DNA from: Oscillospiraceae bacterium
GTDB taxonomy: Bacteria; Bacillota; Clostridia; Oscillospirales; Ruminococcaceae
NCBI GenBank assembly: GCA_017405465.1
Contig: JAFRAJ010000032.1
Coordinates: 1 to 32,459, forward strand
Length of the DNA stretch: 32,459 bases
Direction: 5' to 3'
Below the pieces are notes generated by a model. The model saw nothing but the letters and a program-made list of their open reading frames with translations, made no database searches and was not told the DNA's origin. Positions 6,783 to 14,767 of this stretch are shown one piece after another (the first letter of the stretch is position 1; the number at the start of each line of letters is the position of its first letter). The position numbers and the translations under genes are program-made.

Positions 6783-8294
6783 ATGGCTCATGATGTATTC
6801 ATAAGCTACTCGCATGAGGACAAGACGACGGCAGATGCCATCTGCAGCCACCTGGAAGGCAGAGGCATCAGATGCTGGTATGCCCCGAGAGATGTCGCTC
6901 CCGGGGAGGATGCTGCGGCAGCTGTCCTGAGGGGCATCGAAGACGCAAAGATAATGGTGCTCGTTTTCACCAGAGACGCCAACCTCTCGCCGCAGATACT
7001 CGGAGAGGTCAACAACGCCGTCAACTCAAGACTGTCCATAATACCCTTCCGCCTGACGGAGGAGGAGCCTGCTGCGGGAATGCGCTACTATCTCGCAACG
7101 GTCCACTGGATGGACGCGATGAACGAGGATCTGGAGAGATCCATCTCCTCGCTGGGAGATCTTTGCCAGACCGTGCTGGAAGGGAGACCCGTATCTCCCT
7201 CCTCCTTTCCCTCCGGGAAGAAAGGACAGGGGAAGAAGAACAGGAAAGGACTCGTGATCGCGGCAGTCATCGCGGCACTGGTCCTCGGTGCCGGCGGATG
7301 GGCAGTGCACAGACTGTTCTCAGACACGGAAACGTACTATTACGATCCTGACGGAGAGATAGTCGCCTTTGAAGGAGACGGCTCTGAGGAAGGAGCGAAG
7401 ATCGAGCATGAAACCTCGACGAACGAGGTCATGGAAATCGGCGCCGTTTCAGACAGTGTGACGGACGACCTCAGCGTGACGTACACCGACGGGAACAATC
7501 AGAACAACATACTCAACGGCGGACATCTGGCGTTCGACGGGGAGTACTATTACTACACCGGAAACGGCGGAGGCTGCCTGCACCGCATGAGGGCGGACGG
7601 ATCGGGAAAAGAGAAGCTCACCGATATCCCGGCATCCTCGATCAGCGTTCTGGACGGGTTCGTATACTTCACGTCCGACGCCGGAGAGCTGTTCCGCATG
7701 AAGACTGACGGCACGGGGCTCACGTCTCTCGTCTCATACGGGGCAGACGGCGCGAGGATACATGACGGCAGGATCTATTTCGGAGAATTCTCCATGGAGT
7801 CCGTGGCGCTGGACGGCAGCGACAGGCGTGAGGAGAACGGGATCGACGGATATGACGTGCTGCTGGACGGGACGTATATCTATTACATAGATCCGCGGAA
7901 CGGACGGCATATCTACCGCGCGAAGATGGACGGTTCGGAAGCGGTCTGCATCTGGGACAGCGAGGCGGGGAGCCTGAGGCTTGCAGGAAACATGCTCATC
8001 TTCTATGACAATGACAACGAGTGGAGCTCGGTCTATGATCTCTCCACCGGAGAGGTGTCGCAGATAACGAATGACCCGGTCAATTCGCCTGTCATAACGA
8101 AAGACGGTATCTACGGATCCAGCGGAAAGATGCAGCTGGTGTTCATACCGTTCGGGAAGATCGGGGTCAGGGTGATGACAGAAGGCTGGGCCGATCAGGT
8201 GAACGTAGCGGGGGAGAAGATATTCTACCGGAGCTCCGATGACGATAAGTATTACATGATGGATCTGGACGGGTCCGGAAAGATGCTTCTGTAG
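6783..8294 (+). CDS. TIR domain - single membrane helix - DUF5050-like beta-propeller protein (copy 1)
   Basis: Residues 1-135 are a TIR domain: FISYS near the N-terminus, CWYAPRD (31-37), and a segment ending in GEVNNAV whose Glu75 aligns with the catalytic glutamate of NAD+-cleaving TIRs. A Lys/Arg-rich stretch (146-155) precedes one membrane helix (about 157-175), so by the positive-inside rule the TIR is cytosolic and the rest faces outward. Residues about 240-500 contain repeats of the type YYY....G.LHRMRADGSG followed by a turn and VYF, the DUF5050-like beta-propeller pattern. The total is 503 aa. This is a receptor-like layout: an outside sensor and an inside NADase or signalling domain. 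It lies between the glycosidase and a paralogue 10 nt downstream. Domain calls are firm; ligand and output are unknown. Confidence 0.85.
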   Translation: MAHDVFISYSHEDKTTADAICSHLEGRGIRCWYAPRDVAPGEDAAAAVLRGIEDAKIMVLVFTRDANLSPQILGEVNNAVNSRLSIIPFRLTEEEPAAGMRYYLATVHWMDAMNEDLERSISSLGDLCQTVLEGRPVSPSSFPSGKKGQGKKNRKGLVIAAVIAALVLGAGGWAVHRLFSDTETYYYDPDGEIVAFEGDGSEEGAKIEHETSTNEVMEIGAVSDSVTDDLSVTYTDGNNQNNILNGGHLAFDGEYYYYTGNGGGCLHRMRADGSGKEKLTDIPASSISVLDGFVYFTSDAGELFRMKTDGTGLTSLVSYGADGARIHDGRIYFGEFSMESVALDGSDRREENGIDGYDVLLDGTYIYYIDPRNGRHIYRAKMDGSEAVCIWDSEAGSLRLAGNMLIFYDNDNEWSSVYDLSTGEVSQITNDPVNSPVITKDGIYGSSGKMQLVFIPFGKIGVRVMTEGWADQVNVAGEKIFYRSSDDDKYYMMDLDGSGKMLL

Positions 8295-8304
8295 GAGAAC
8301 TGCG

Positions 8305-9780
8305 ATGGCGCATGACATATTCATCAGTTATTCCTCAAGGGACAAGAACATAGCCGACGCCGTAGTCTCCAGGATGGAGAGCGGCGGCATACGCTGCTGG
8401 TATGCTCCCAGGGACATCCTGCCCGGTTCCGACTGGGCGGAGTCCATCATCGAAGCCATAAACGGATCAAGGATCATGGTCCTGATCTTCACGCAGAACT
8501 CCAATATCTCCATCCAGGTCCTGAGGGAGGTCGACCGCGCTGTGGAAGCCGGGGTGACAGTCATTCCCATGAAGATGGAGGATATTGAGCCGGCCGAATC
8601 CATGAAGGGATATCTGGAGGGAGTCCACTGGCTGGATGCCGTGGATGAGAAGCTGGAAGCATCAGCCGAGGAGCTCTACGTCCTGTGCAGGGCGGTCATG
8701 GAGACCAGCGAAGCGCAAAGCGCAGAGGAGGAAAGGAAGAAGAGGAAGCGCCTGTCAGTAAAGAAGATCATTCTGCTGGCCTTCGCTGCGCTGGTGCTGT
8801 TCTTCGGGTCGAAGTATGTCCTGAGGATACTGAGGCTCAGCGGAGTCATCAGGCTGAGGAACTACGAGCCTCTGGGAGCTCAGTCGCCTGTAGGTGAACT
8901 GTCGGCAGGCTACGGGACTGAACCTTTCTACGCGGAGGGCACGGCGCCCGGGAATATCCGCACAGGCGGATATATCGCATATGCGGACGGCTGGTACTAC
9001 TTCCGGAGCAATGATGACGAAAAGCTCTACAAGATGAGGGAAGACGGTTCCGGGGCAATGAAGCTGTCCGATCACAGCGCGAAATTCATATTCATATACG
9101 GAGACCGCGTATACTTCGAGGAAGAACACGGGTACGTCGGGATCTACAGCGTCACGACGGACGGGCAGGATGAGAAGATGATATACGGCACCGACGTACC
9201 GTACATGAGCGTCATGGGAGACAGGCTCTATTACTTCGACCACTGGGAAGGACTGAGTTATATCGATCTTACCGGAGACGCTGATTCCATCGCCTTCAGC
9301 GGGGAGAGCGTCTACTATGACGAGAACCTGGTCTATGATATGTTCGAGATGTGCTTCGACGGGAGGTACATGTACTACACCACTGTCAAGCTCAACGGGA
9401 TATACCGTCTCGACATCAGTGACGGAACTGCGGAGAGGCTCGTCAGAAAAGAGGTCTCGGGTCTCGTTCTGGCAGACGGATATCTCTATTTCAACGACTT
9501 CACAGACGGATCCATAAAAGCGTATGAGCTCTCTTCCGGGGATATCCTCACCGTTGTCCCTTTCCTGATGGATTACTATCAGGTGAGGAATGACGGGATC
9601 TACGGAAACTCCGCGGGAGACGGATACCTGATACGGTATGATCCTTCTACGGGGACGACATATCAGCTGTCCGACAAACAGGTAACGTATGTGTGCCTGG
9701 CTAATGAGAGACTGTTCTTCTGGGATTACTATAAATTCTATTCATCCGATCTCAGAGGCAGAGCGGTCATCGCTCTGTAG
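8305..9780 (+). CDS. TIR domain - single membrane helix - beta-propeller protein (copy 2)
   Basis: This is a 491-residue paralogue of the preceding gene. In an ungapped alignment 45 of the first 80 residues are identical, including FISYS, GIRCWYAPRD and Glu75 of LREV. A KKRKR-type basic stretch (144-154) precedes one membrane helix (about 155-173). The exterior part (about 205-490) repeats the W/YYYF...D..LYKMREDGSG pattern of DUF5050-like propellers but is clearly less similar to copy 1 than the TIR part is. The ribosome site AGGAGA overlaps the stop region of copy 1 (8293-8298), so translation is coupled. Different exteriors on matching TIR domains suggest two sensors for one output, possibly a heterodimer. 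This is inference from layout. Confidence 0.85.
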   Translation: MAHDIFISYSSRDKNIADAVVSRMESGGIRCWYAPRDILPGSDWAESIIEAINGSRIMVLIFTQNSNISIQVLREVDRAVEAGVTVIPMKMEDIEPAESMKGYLEGVHWLDAVDEKLEASAEELYVLCRAVMETSEAQSAEEERKKRKRLSVKKIILLAFAALVLFFGSKYVLRILRLSGVIRLRNYEPLGAQSPVGELSAGYGTEPFYAEGTAPGNIRTGGYIAYADGWYYFRSNDDEKLYKMREDGSGAMKLSDHSAKFIFIYGDRVYFEEEHGYVGIYSVTTDGQDEKMIYGTDVPYMSVMGDRLYYFDHWEGLSYIDLTGDADSIAFSGESVYYDENLVYDMFEMCFDGRYMYYTTVKLNGIYRLDISDGTAERLVRKEVSGLVLADGYLYFNDFTDGSIKAYELSSGDILTVVPFLMDYYQVRNDGIYGNSAGDGYLIRYDPSTGTTYQLSDKQVTYVCLANERLFFWDYYKFYSSDLRGRAVIAL

Positions 9781-9805
9781 GAGACTGAAAACAGGGCATA
9801 AAGGA

Positions 9806-9831
9806 GACCGCAGGACCCGGGTCCTGCGGTC
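9806..9831. terminator. Perfect 26-bp palindrome between convergent genes
   Basis: GACCGCAGGACCC (9806-9818) is followed directly by its exact reverse complement (9819-9831). It lies between the stop of TIR copy 2 and the stop of the convergent TetR gene, so it probably acts as a bidirectional terminator. T tracts are weak on both sides. Confidence 0.6.
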
Positions 9832-9853
9832 ATTGTCATGTAGTGGGAAACGT

Positions 9854-10405
9854 TCAGCTGAGAGGTCTGTACATGACCTTTGAGAATTCATGGATTATCT
9901 CCACGACGGCCTCTTCCGTGATATGAGGGCCGTTCTTTATCCACTCAAAGACAAAGCTGAGAACTCCGGCGTTGTGTATATAGGCTATCGAATATCTGAC
10001 AGGATCGACGGAGGTCCCAAGAGTGAGCTCGATATGTGCCCTTATGATGAGGTCGCGGTAAGAGGCGCTGTCGGAACAGGTGCAGAAACGGCGGACCGTG
10101 GGATCGTTCAGAAGACGCTGCAGATAGACCGCGATGGAACTGCGGTCTACGCCGCCGTTCTCCAGCGGTAGATCCCACTGAGTTCCGTAGCCTTCCGTTA
10201 CTCTGCCGACGCTCTCCCACAGGACTTCCCTGATCAGCCGGTCTATGTAACCGAAATGGGCATAGAACGTTGAGCGGTTGAGACCTGTCCTGCGGCACAG
10301 CTCGGTCACGGTGATGTCGCCGGGCTCCTCAGTCTGTATGAGATCCAGGAAAGCCTCCTTGAACTTTGCTCTGCTCTGCTGCCCGCGGGCGATCCTTTTG
10401 TCCAT
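9854..10405 (-). CDS. TetR family transcriptional regulator
   Basis: The product (183 aa from ATG 10405) has an N-terminal TetR helix-turn-helix with the signature ITVTELCRRTGLNRSTFYAHF (positions 31-51) and an alpha-helical C-terminal ligand or dimerisation domain. I prefer ATG 10405 because GGAGG lies 6 nt upstream (10416-10412); the longer GTG start at 10432 would include this site and half of an operator. A 20-bp inverted repeat (10423-10442) sits between its promoter and its start codon, as expected for autorepression. It diverges from the hydrogenase operon and may control it, since the two promoters overlap. Confidence 0.88.
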   Translation of the reverse strand: MDKRIARGQQSRAKFKEAFLDLIQTEEPGDITVTELCRRTGLNRSTFYAHFGYIDRLIREVLWESVGRVTEGYGTQWDLPLENGGVDRSSIAVYLQRLLNDPTVRRFCTCSDSASYRDLIIRAHIELTLGTSVDPVRYSIAYIHNAGVLSFVFEWIKNGPHITEEAVVEIIHEFSKVMYRPLS

Positions 10406-10422
10406 CGAAAACCTCCGGAAGA

Positions 10423-10442
10423 ATTCCGACACTTGTCGGAAT
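10423..10442. promoter_or_regulatory. TetR-type operator
   Basis: ATTCCGACA (10423-10431) and TGTCGGAAT (10434-10442) are perfect 9-bp arms around CT. The site lies just upstream of the tetR start codon and its ribosome site, downstream of the tetR promoter and directly upstream of the -35 of the divergent promoter. It is the obvious binding site for the adjacent regulator. Confidence 0.75.
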
Positions 10443-10449
10443 ATGTTTG

Positions 10450-10478
10450 TTGTTTACCATTATACAGAAATCTATAAT
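10450..10478 (+). promoter_or_regulatory. Promoter of the hydrogenase operon
   Basis: On the + strand -35 TTGTTT (10450-10455) stands 17 bp from a perfect -10 TATAAT (10473-10478). It overlaps the tetR promoter on the other strand, so the two cannot easily be occupied together. The operator ends 7 bp upstream of its -35. Confidence 0.65.
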
Positions 10479-10487
10479 CACTGTGAA
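10459..10487 (-). promoter_or_regulatory. Promoter of the TetR regulator gene
   Basis: On the minus strand -35 TTCACA (10487-10482) is separated by 17 bp from a perfect -10 TATAAT (10464-10459). RNA would start near 10452 and enter the 10442-10423 operator at once, which gives tight autorepression. Confidence 0.65.
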
Positions 10488-10501
10488 TGTAGAATCCGAA
10501 T

Positions 10502-10530
10502 AAAAGGGTCTGATAAAGCGGACCCTTTTT
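10502..10530 (+). terminator. Leader terminator / possible attenuator before the hydrogenase operon
   Basis: AAAAGGGTC (10502-10510) pairs with GACCCTTTT (10521-10529) and ends in a T run. It lies between the only good + promoter (10450-10478) and the first start codon (10562), so RNA for the operon must read through it. No minus-strand gene ends here. Confidence 0.6.
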
Positions 10531-10561
10531 GAAACAACGATAATCATCAGAGGAATGACGA

Positions 10562-12394
10562 ATGAGCAGACTTGAGATCAGAACGAAGAGCCAGGCTCAG
10601 GAACTGGTCGACAGCATCTTCGAGGGCATGGAGCGGAGGATCACTGCCAGTCCGGACGGACTGTGTCCCATCGATATAATGCTTAGCTTCCTGAATCTGT
10701 GCCATGCGCAGTCCTGCGGAAAATGCACGCCCTGCAGGATCGGACTGGGTCAGCTTGCAGAGATGCTCAGGAGAGTCCTGGACGGGGAAGCCTGTCTGGA
10801 GACTCTTGAAGAGATCAGGACGACAGCACAGACCATCTCCGACAGCGCTGACTGTGCCGTAGGATTCAATGCAGCGATGCTGGTGCTGAACGGCCTGGCA
10901 GCTTTTGAGGACGATTTCCGCGAGCATGTCCTCAATCACAGCTGCGCGGCTACCCACAATTACTCCATCCCCTGCGCCAGCCACTGCCCGGCAGGAGTCG
11001 ACGTACCGGGGTATATCGCGCTGATAGCTGACGGACGTCCGGAAGACGCCGTAAGGCTCATCAGAAGGGACAATCCCTTCCCGACAGCATGCGGATATAT
11101 CTGCGAACATCCATGCGAGGCCAGATGCCGCCGCGCGATGATCGACGATCCGATCAACATCAGAGGACTCAAGAAATACGCCGTCAACAAGTCCGGCAAT
11201 GTCCTGAACCCTCCATGCGCAGAGGATACCGGCAAAAAGGTGGCGATAATAGGAGGAGGCCCCAGCGGGCTGTCTGCAGCATATTATCTGAGGCTCATGG
11301 GCCACTCAGTTACAGTATTCGAGAACCACAAACAGCTCGGAGGGATGCTCCGTTACGGGATACCCAGCTACAGGTTCCCGAGGGAGAAACTGGATGAGGA
11401 GATAGCCTCTATCCTTTCGACAGGAATAGAGGTCCATACAGAGACTTCGGTAGGCAAAGACATTCCTTTTGAAAAGATCAGGGACGGATATGATGCTGTG
11501 TACATAGCCATCGGAGCGCAGAATGACCGCAAGGCGGGACTCGAGGGAGAGGACAGCCGGAACGTCATCTCTGCTGTGGAGATGCTGCGCGGCATCGCGG
11601 ACGGAGAGAATCCCGATCTCACAGGTAAGAGAGTAGTCGTAATAGGAGGCGGAAACGTCGCCATGGACTGCACCCGCTCGGCGCTGAGACTGAACGCACA
11701 GAAGGTCACCTGCGTATACCGCCGCCGTCAGGTCGACATGACTGCTCTTCCGGAAGAAGTGGAAGGATCTCTGGCGGAAGGAGCCGAACTTCTCACCATG
11801 ATGGCTCCCGTACGCATAGAAGCGGACGGCAGCGGAAATGCCGTAGCGCTTTGGGTGAAGCCTCAGCTGGCCGGCATGTTCGACAGAGGAGGAAGACCCT
11901 CTCCTGTACCGTCCGATCAGCCTGAAGTCCGTGTTCCTGCGGACCTCATAATAGTGGCAGTCGGCCAGGGCATAGATTCCGGTAAGTTCGAAGAAGCCGG
12001 TGTCCCCGTGAAGCGCGGAAGCATCGTTGCCGGACTGGACACCGCCGTCGCCGACAGCAAGATATTCTCCGGAGGAGACTGTGTCACAGGACCCGCGACA
12101 GCGATCCGCGCGATCGCGGCCGGAAAGGTAGCCGCCGCGAACATAGACGAATTCCTCGGCTTCCATCACGAGATATCGGTAGACGTGGAACTGCCAGCGC
12201 CTAAGATAGTGGGCGTCGTGCAGCGCGGCCGCGTCAATCTGACCGAGAGGGACGCCAAAGAGAGGAAGATGGATTTCGACGCCATTGAGCATGAGATGAC
12301 AGACATGCAGGCTATAGTGGAATCGTCCAGATGCCTGCACTGTGACAATTTCGGCTGCGGCAACTTCAGAGGAGGGAGAGTGACGAAATGGTAA
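10562..12394 (+). CDS. NuoF-tail / GltD-like FAD and NAD(P)-binding iron-sulfur oxidoreductase
   Basis: This 610-residue fusion begins with a NuoF C-terminal type 4Fe-4S segment (SCGKCTPCR, Cys 52, 55, 58, and Cys 98). Next comes the 4Fe-4S domain found in GltD, NfnB and dihydropyrimidine dehydrogenase (Cys 138, 142, 177, 181, 185, 189). A GltD-like flavoprotein body follows, with FAD motif GGGPSG (231-236) and a NADPH-type motif GGGNVAMD (about 362-369), and a C-terminal CLHCDNFGCGNF. It should exchange electrons between NAD(P)H and the hydrogenase encoded next, which overlaps it by 7 nt (ATGGTAA). GltD-like partners are typical of group A2 [FeFe]-hydrogenases, whereas HydB/HydC partners are absent here. 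Electron bifurcation is possible but unproven. Confidence 0.87.
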   Translation: MSRLEIRTKSQAQELVDSIFEGMERRITASPDGLCPIDIMLSFLNLCHAQSCGKCTPCRIGLGQLAEMLRRVLDGEACLETLEEIRTTAQTISDSADCAVGFNAAMLVLNGLAAFEDDFREHVLNHSCAATHNYSIPCASHCPAGVDVPGYIALIADGRPEDAVRLIRRDNPFPTACGYICEHPCEARCRRAMIDDPINIRGLKKYAVNKSGNVLNPPCAEDTGKKVAIIGGGPSGLSAAYYLRLMGHSVTVFENHKQLGGMLRYGIPSYRFPREKLDEEIASILSTGIEVHTETSVGKDIPFEKIRDGYDAVYIAIGAQNDRKAGLEGEDSRNVISAVEMLRGIADGENPDLTGKRVVVIGGGNVAMDCTRSALRLNAQKVTCVYRRRQVDMTALPEEVEGSLAEGAELLTMMAPVRIEADGSGNAVALWVKPQLAGMFDRGGRPSPVPSDQPEVRVPADLIIVAVGQGIDSGKFEEAGVPVKRGSIVAGLDTAVADSKIFSGGDCVTGPATAIRAIAAGKVAAANIDEFLGFHHEISVDVELPAPKIVGVVQRGRVNLTERDAKERKMDFDAIEHEMTDMQAIVESSRCLHCDNFGCGNFRGGRVTKW

Positions 12395-14133
12395 AGCTAA
12401 CGATAGACGGGCGTGAAGCCAGCGTCAGAGAAGGATCGACCATCCTGGAAGCAGCTGCCAGCGCAGGTATCGAGATACCCACTCTCTGTTATCTTAAGGA
12501 ACTGAACGAGATCTCGGCCTGCCGCATCTGCATGGCAGAAGTGCAGGGGTACGAGAGACTGGTCCCGGCCTGCAGTGAGAAGGTCACAGAGGGAATGGTG
12601 GTATACACCAACTCAAAGAGAGTCAGGACGGCCAGAGAGACGAACCTCAAGCTGATACTGTCCCAGCATGACGGAGACTGCACGACCTGCGTGCGCTCCC
12701 AGAACTGCAGACTGCAGGACCTTGCAAAGGAATTCAACGTTCTCGACAATCCTTATGAAAAGGCAGTAAAGAAGAACGAGTGGCCTGAGAACAGCTACCT
12801 CATCCGCAAGGAGAGCAAATGCATCAAGTGCATGCGCTGCATAGAGGTATGCGACAAGGTCCAGTCACTCAGAGTATGGGATATAGCGGGAAGCGGGTCA
12901 CGGACCACTGTGGGAGTTCGTCTGAACCGCAAGTTCACGGAAGCTGACTGCGCGCTGTGCGGCCAGTGCATCACGCACTGCCCGACAGGGGCTCTGTCCA
13001 TCCGCGACGATACGGCAAAAGTATCTGAAGCGCTTGACGACCCGGAGATCACGACAGTAGTCCAGGTAGCGCCTGCAGTGCGCACCGCATGGGCGGAAGA
13101 TCTGGGCCTCAGCCGCGAGGAGGCCACTGTGGGAAAGATGGCTGCGGCTTTGAAAGCCCTCGGGTTCAATTACGTCTTCGATACCAATTTCACCGCTGAC
13201 CTCACGATCATGGAGGAGGGAAGCGAGTTCATCGAGCGCTTTACACACAGAGATCAGTACAGCTGGCCGATGTTCACGTCCTGCTGCCCCGGCTGGGTGC
13301 GCTTCGTGAAGTCCCAGTATCCGGAATACACTACGAACCTCTCCACAGCCAAATCGCCTCAGGCGATGTTCGGCGCTGTTGCAAAGAGTTATTTTGCTGA
13401 TAAGATAGGAGTGGATCCCCACAAGATGAGAGTCATATCCGTGATGCCCTGCACCGCAAAGAAGAGCGAGGCTGACATACCGAACCTCAATGATGCATGC
13501 GGCGACAAGGATGTCGACGTCGTCATCACCACGAGAGAGCTCGGACGCCTTCTAAAACAGTACCATGTGAACGTCAGGGATCTCGAGGAGACGCCGTTTG
13601 ACTCGCCTCTGGGTTCCGGGACCGGTGCAGCAGTCATCTTCGGAGCAACGGGCGGAGTCATGGATGCCGCTCTCAGGAGCGCATATTTCCTCGTGACGGG
13701 AACGAATCCTCCCGCTGACGCATTCACTGCTGTCCGCGGCATGAAGGGCTGGAAGGAAGCCAGCTTTGAAGTGCCCGGAGCCGGAACGGTCCGCGTAGCG
13801 GTAGTAAGCGGCCTCGGCAATACGAGAGCGCTGATGGAAGCCGTGAAGAGCGGAGAAGTCGAATATGATTTCGTTGAAGTCATGGCATGCCCCGGAGGCT
13901 GTTCCGGAGGCGGCGGCCAGCCGATCCGTGACGGACAGGAACTGGCGGATACCCGCGGCAAGGTGCTGTGGAATCTGGATCAGAAGAGCGTTCTGCGCTA
14001 TTCGCACGAGAATCCGGATGTACAGGCTCTCTATGCCGAGTTCCTCGGAAAGCCGCTGGGAGAGAAGTCCCATCATCTGCTTCATACGGACCTTACCGAG
14101 TGGAGCGTCCCGATGAATCCCGATCTCAGATAA
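12388..14133 (+). CDS. hydA: [FeFe]-hydrogenase, catalytic subunit
   Basis: All three H-cluster signatures are intact: TSCCPGW (297-303), MPCTAKKSE (353-361) and MACPGGCSGGGGQP (499-512). The N-terminal electron chain comprises a plant-type [2Fe-2S] (Cys 34, 45, 48, 62), a His-ligated 4Fe-4S (His94, Cys 98, 101, 107) and two 4Fe-4S sites (Cys 145, 148, 151, 155 and 188, 191, 194, 198). The C-terminal small-subunit domain (about 515-575) is fused. At 581 aa this is the usual length of the modular clostridial enzyme. It makes or oxidises H2 in the cytosol, with electrons from the overlapping upstream flavoprotein. The maturases HydE, HydF and HydG are not in the window and must be elsewhere. 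The gene symbol follows the family. Confidence 0.96.
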   Translation: MVKLTIDGREASVREGSTILEAAASAGIEIPTLCYLKELNEISACRICMAEVQGYERLVPACSEKVTEGMVVYTNSKRVRTARETNLKLILSQHDGDCTTCVRSQNCRLQDLAKEFNVLDNPYEKAVKKNEWPENSYLIRKESKCIKCMRCIEVCDKVQSLRVWDIAGSGSRTTVGVRLNRKFTEADCALCGQCITHCPTGALSIRDDTAKVSEALDDPEITTVVQVAPAVRTAWAEDLGLSREEATVGKMAAALKALGFNYVFDTNFTADLTIMEEGSEFIERFTHRDQYSWPMFTSCCPGWVRFVKSQYPEYTTNLSTAKSPQAMFGAVAKSYFADKIGVDPHKMRVISVMPCTAKKSEADIPNLNDACGDKDVDVVITTRELGRLLKQYHVNVRDLEETPFDSPLGSGTGAAVIFGATGGVMDAALRSAYFLVTGTNPPADAFTAVRGMKGWKEASFEVPGAGTVRVAVVSGLGNTRALMEAVKSGEVEYDFVEVMACPGGCSGGGGQPIRDGQELADTRGKVLWNLDQKSVLRYSHENPDVQALYAEFLGKPLGEKSHHLLHTDLTEWSVPMNPDLR

Positions 14134-14160
14134 ATGCTCAAAGGAGTACAAGATCAATAA

Positions 14161-14697
14161 ATGAACAAGAACATCAAATGGATCACGCGCAGCGCCGCTG
14201 CCATAGCGCTGATCGTCGTGGCACAGTTCGTAACAGCGCCGCTCAAGCAGCAGCTGCTCACCGGATCACTCGTGAACCTGATCCTCGCTCTTACCACGAT
14301 GCTCTTCGGGTGGAGCACAGGCGCCGCAGCGGCAGTCGTATCGCCCTTCATCGCATATCTTCTGGGGATAAATGCTCAGATCCTGGTGGTGCCCGCTATA
14401 GCAGCCGGAAACCTTATCTACGTGATCGTGACTGCATTCCTTTCAGGAAAGCTCAGCAGCAGGGTCAAGAACGCGACTGTCAGGAATATCGTCTCCGTGG
14501 CTTGCGCCGCAGTGTGGAAATTCCTCATTCAGTACCTGCTGATAGTCAAGTGGATCGCGCCGTCCTTCCTTCCCGAGAAGGCACAGGCAGTGATGTCGGT
14601 GAACTTCGGAGTGATGCAGCTGTTCACAGCATGCATCGGCGGAGTCATCGCAAGCATCATCAGTCCGCTCGTGAGCAGAGCTTTCAAAGAAGACTGA
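14161..14697 (+). CDS. ECF transporter S component (substrate-binding membrane protein)
   Basis: The 178-residue product is an integral membrane protein with about six helices and the size of an ECF S component, the subunit that binds a vitamin or cofactor precursor and docks to a shared EcfAA'T module. The first helix (about 9-30) and the polar GWSTGAAAAVVSPFIAYLLG loop region (about 51-70) fit the family. The ECF energising genes are not in the window. AAAGGAG lies upstream of ATG 14161, and the gap after the hydrogenase is 27 nt without a terminator, so it belongs to that operon; it may import a redox-cofactor precursor. The substrate is unknown. Confidence 0.75.
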   Translation: MNKNIKWITRSAAAIALIVVAQFVTAPLKQQLLTGSLVNLILALTTMLFGWSTGAAAAVVSPFIAYLLGINAQILVVPAIAAGNLIYVIVTAFLSGKLSSRVKNATVRNIVSVACAAVWKFLIQYLLIVKWIAPSFLPEKAQAVMSVNFGVMQLFTACIGGVIASIISPLVSRAFKED

Positions 14698-14723
14698 CAT
14701 TGATCCTGAACTGATGCAAAAAG

Positions 14724-14754
14724 AAAACCGTGACACGAAGTCACGGTTTTTTTA
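14724..14754. terminator. Bidirectional intrinsic terminator
   Basis: AAAACCGTGAC (14724-14734) pairs perfectly with GTCACGGTTTT (14740-14750) around ACGAA and is followed by TTTATT. It ends the hydrogenase/ECF operon and, by its A-rich left arm, also the convergent ileS transcript that stops at 14768. Confidence 0.92.
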
Positions 14755-14767
14755 TTGAGTTTTGATG

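Noticed and set aside
7326..9780. TIR-protein exteriors as secreted enzymes
   Set aside because: No catalytic motif is visible; the repeated aromatic/DGSG pattern fits a DUF5050-like beta-propeller better.
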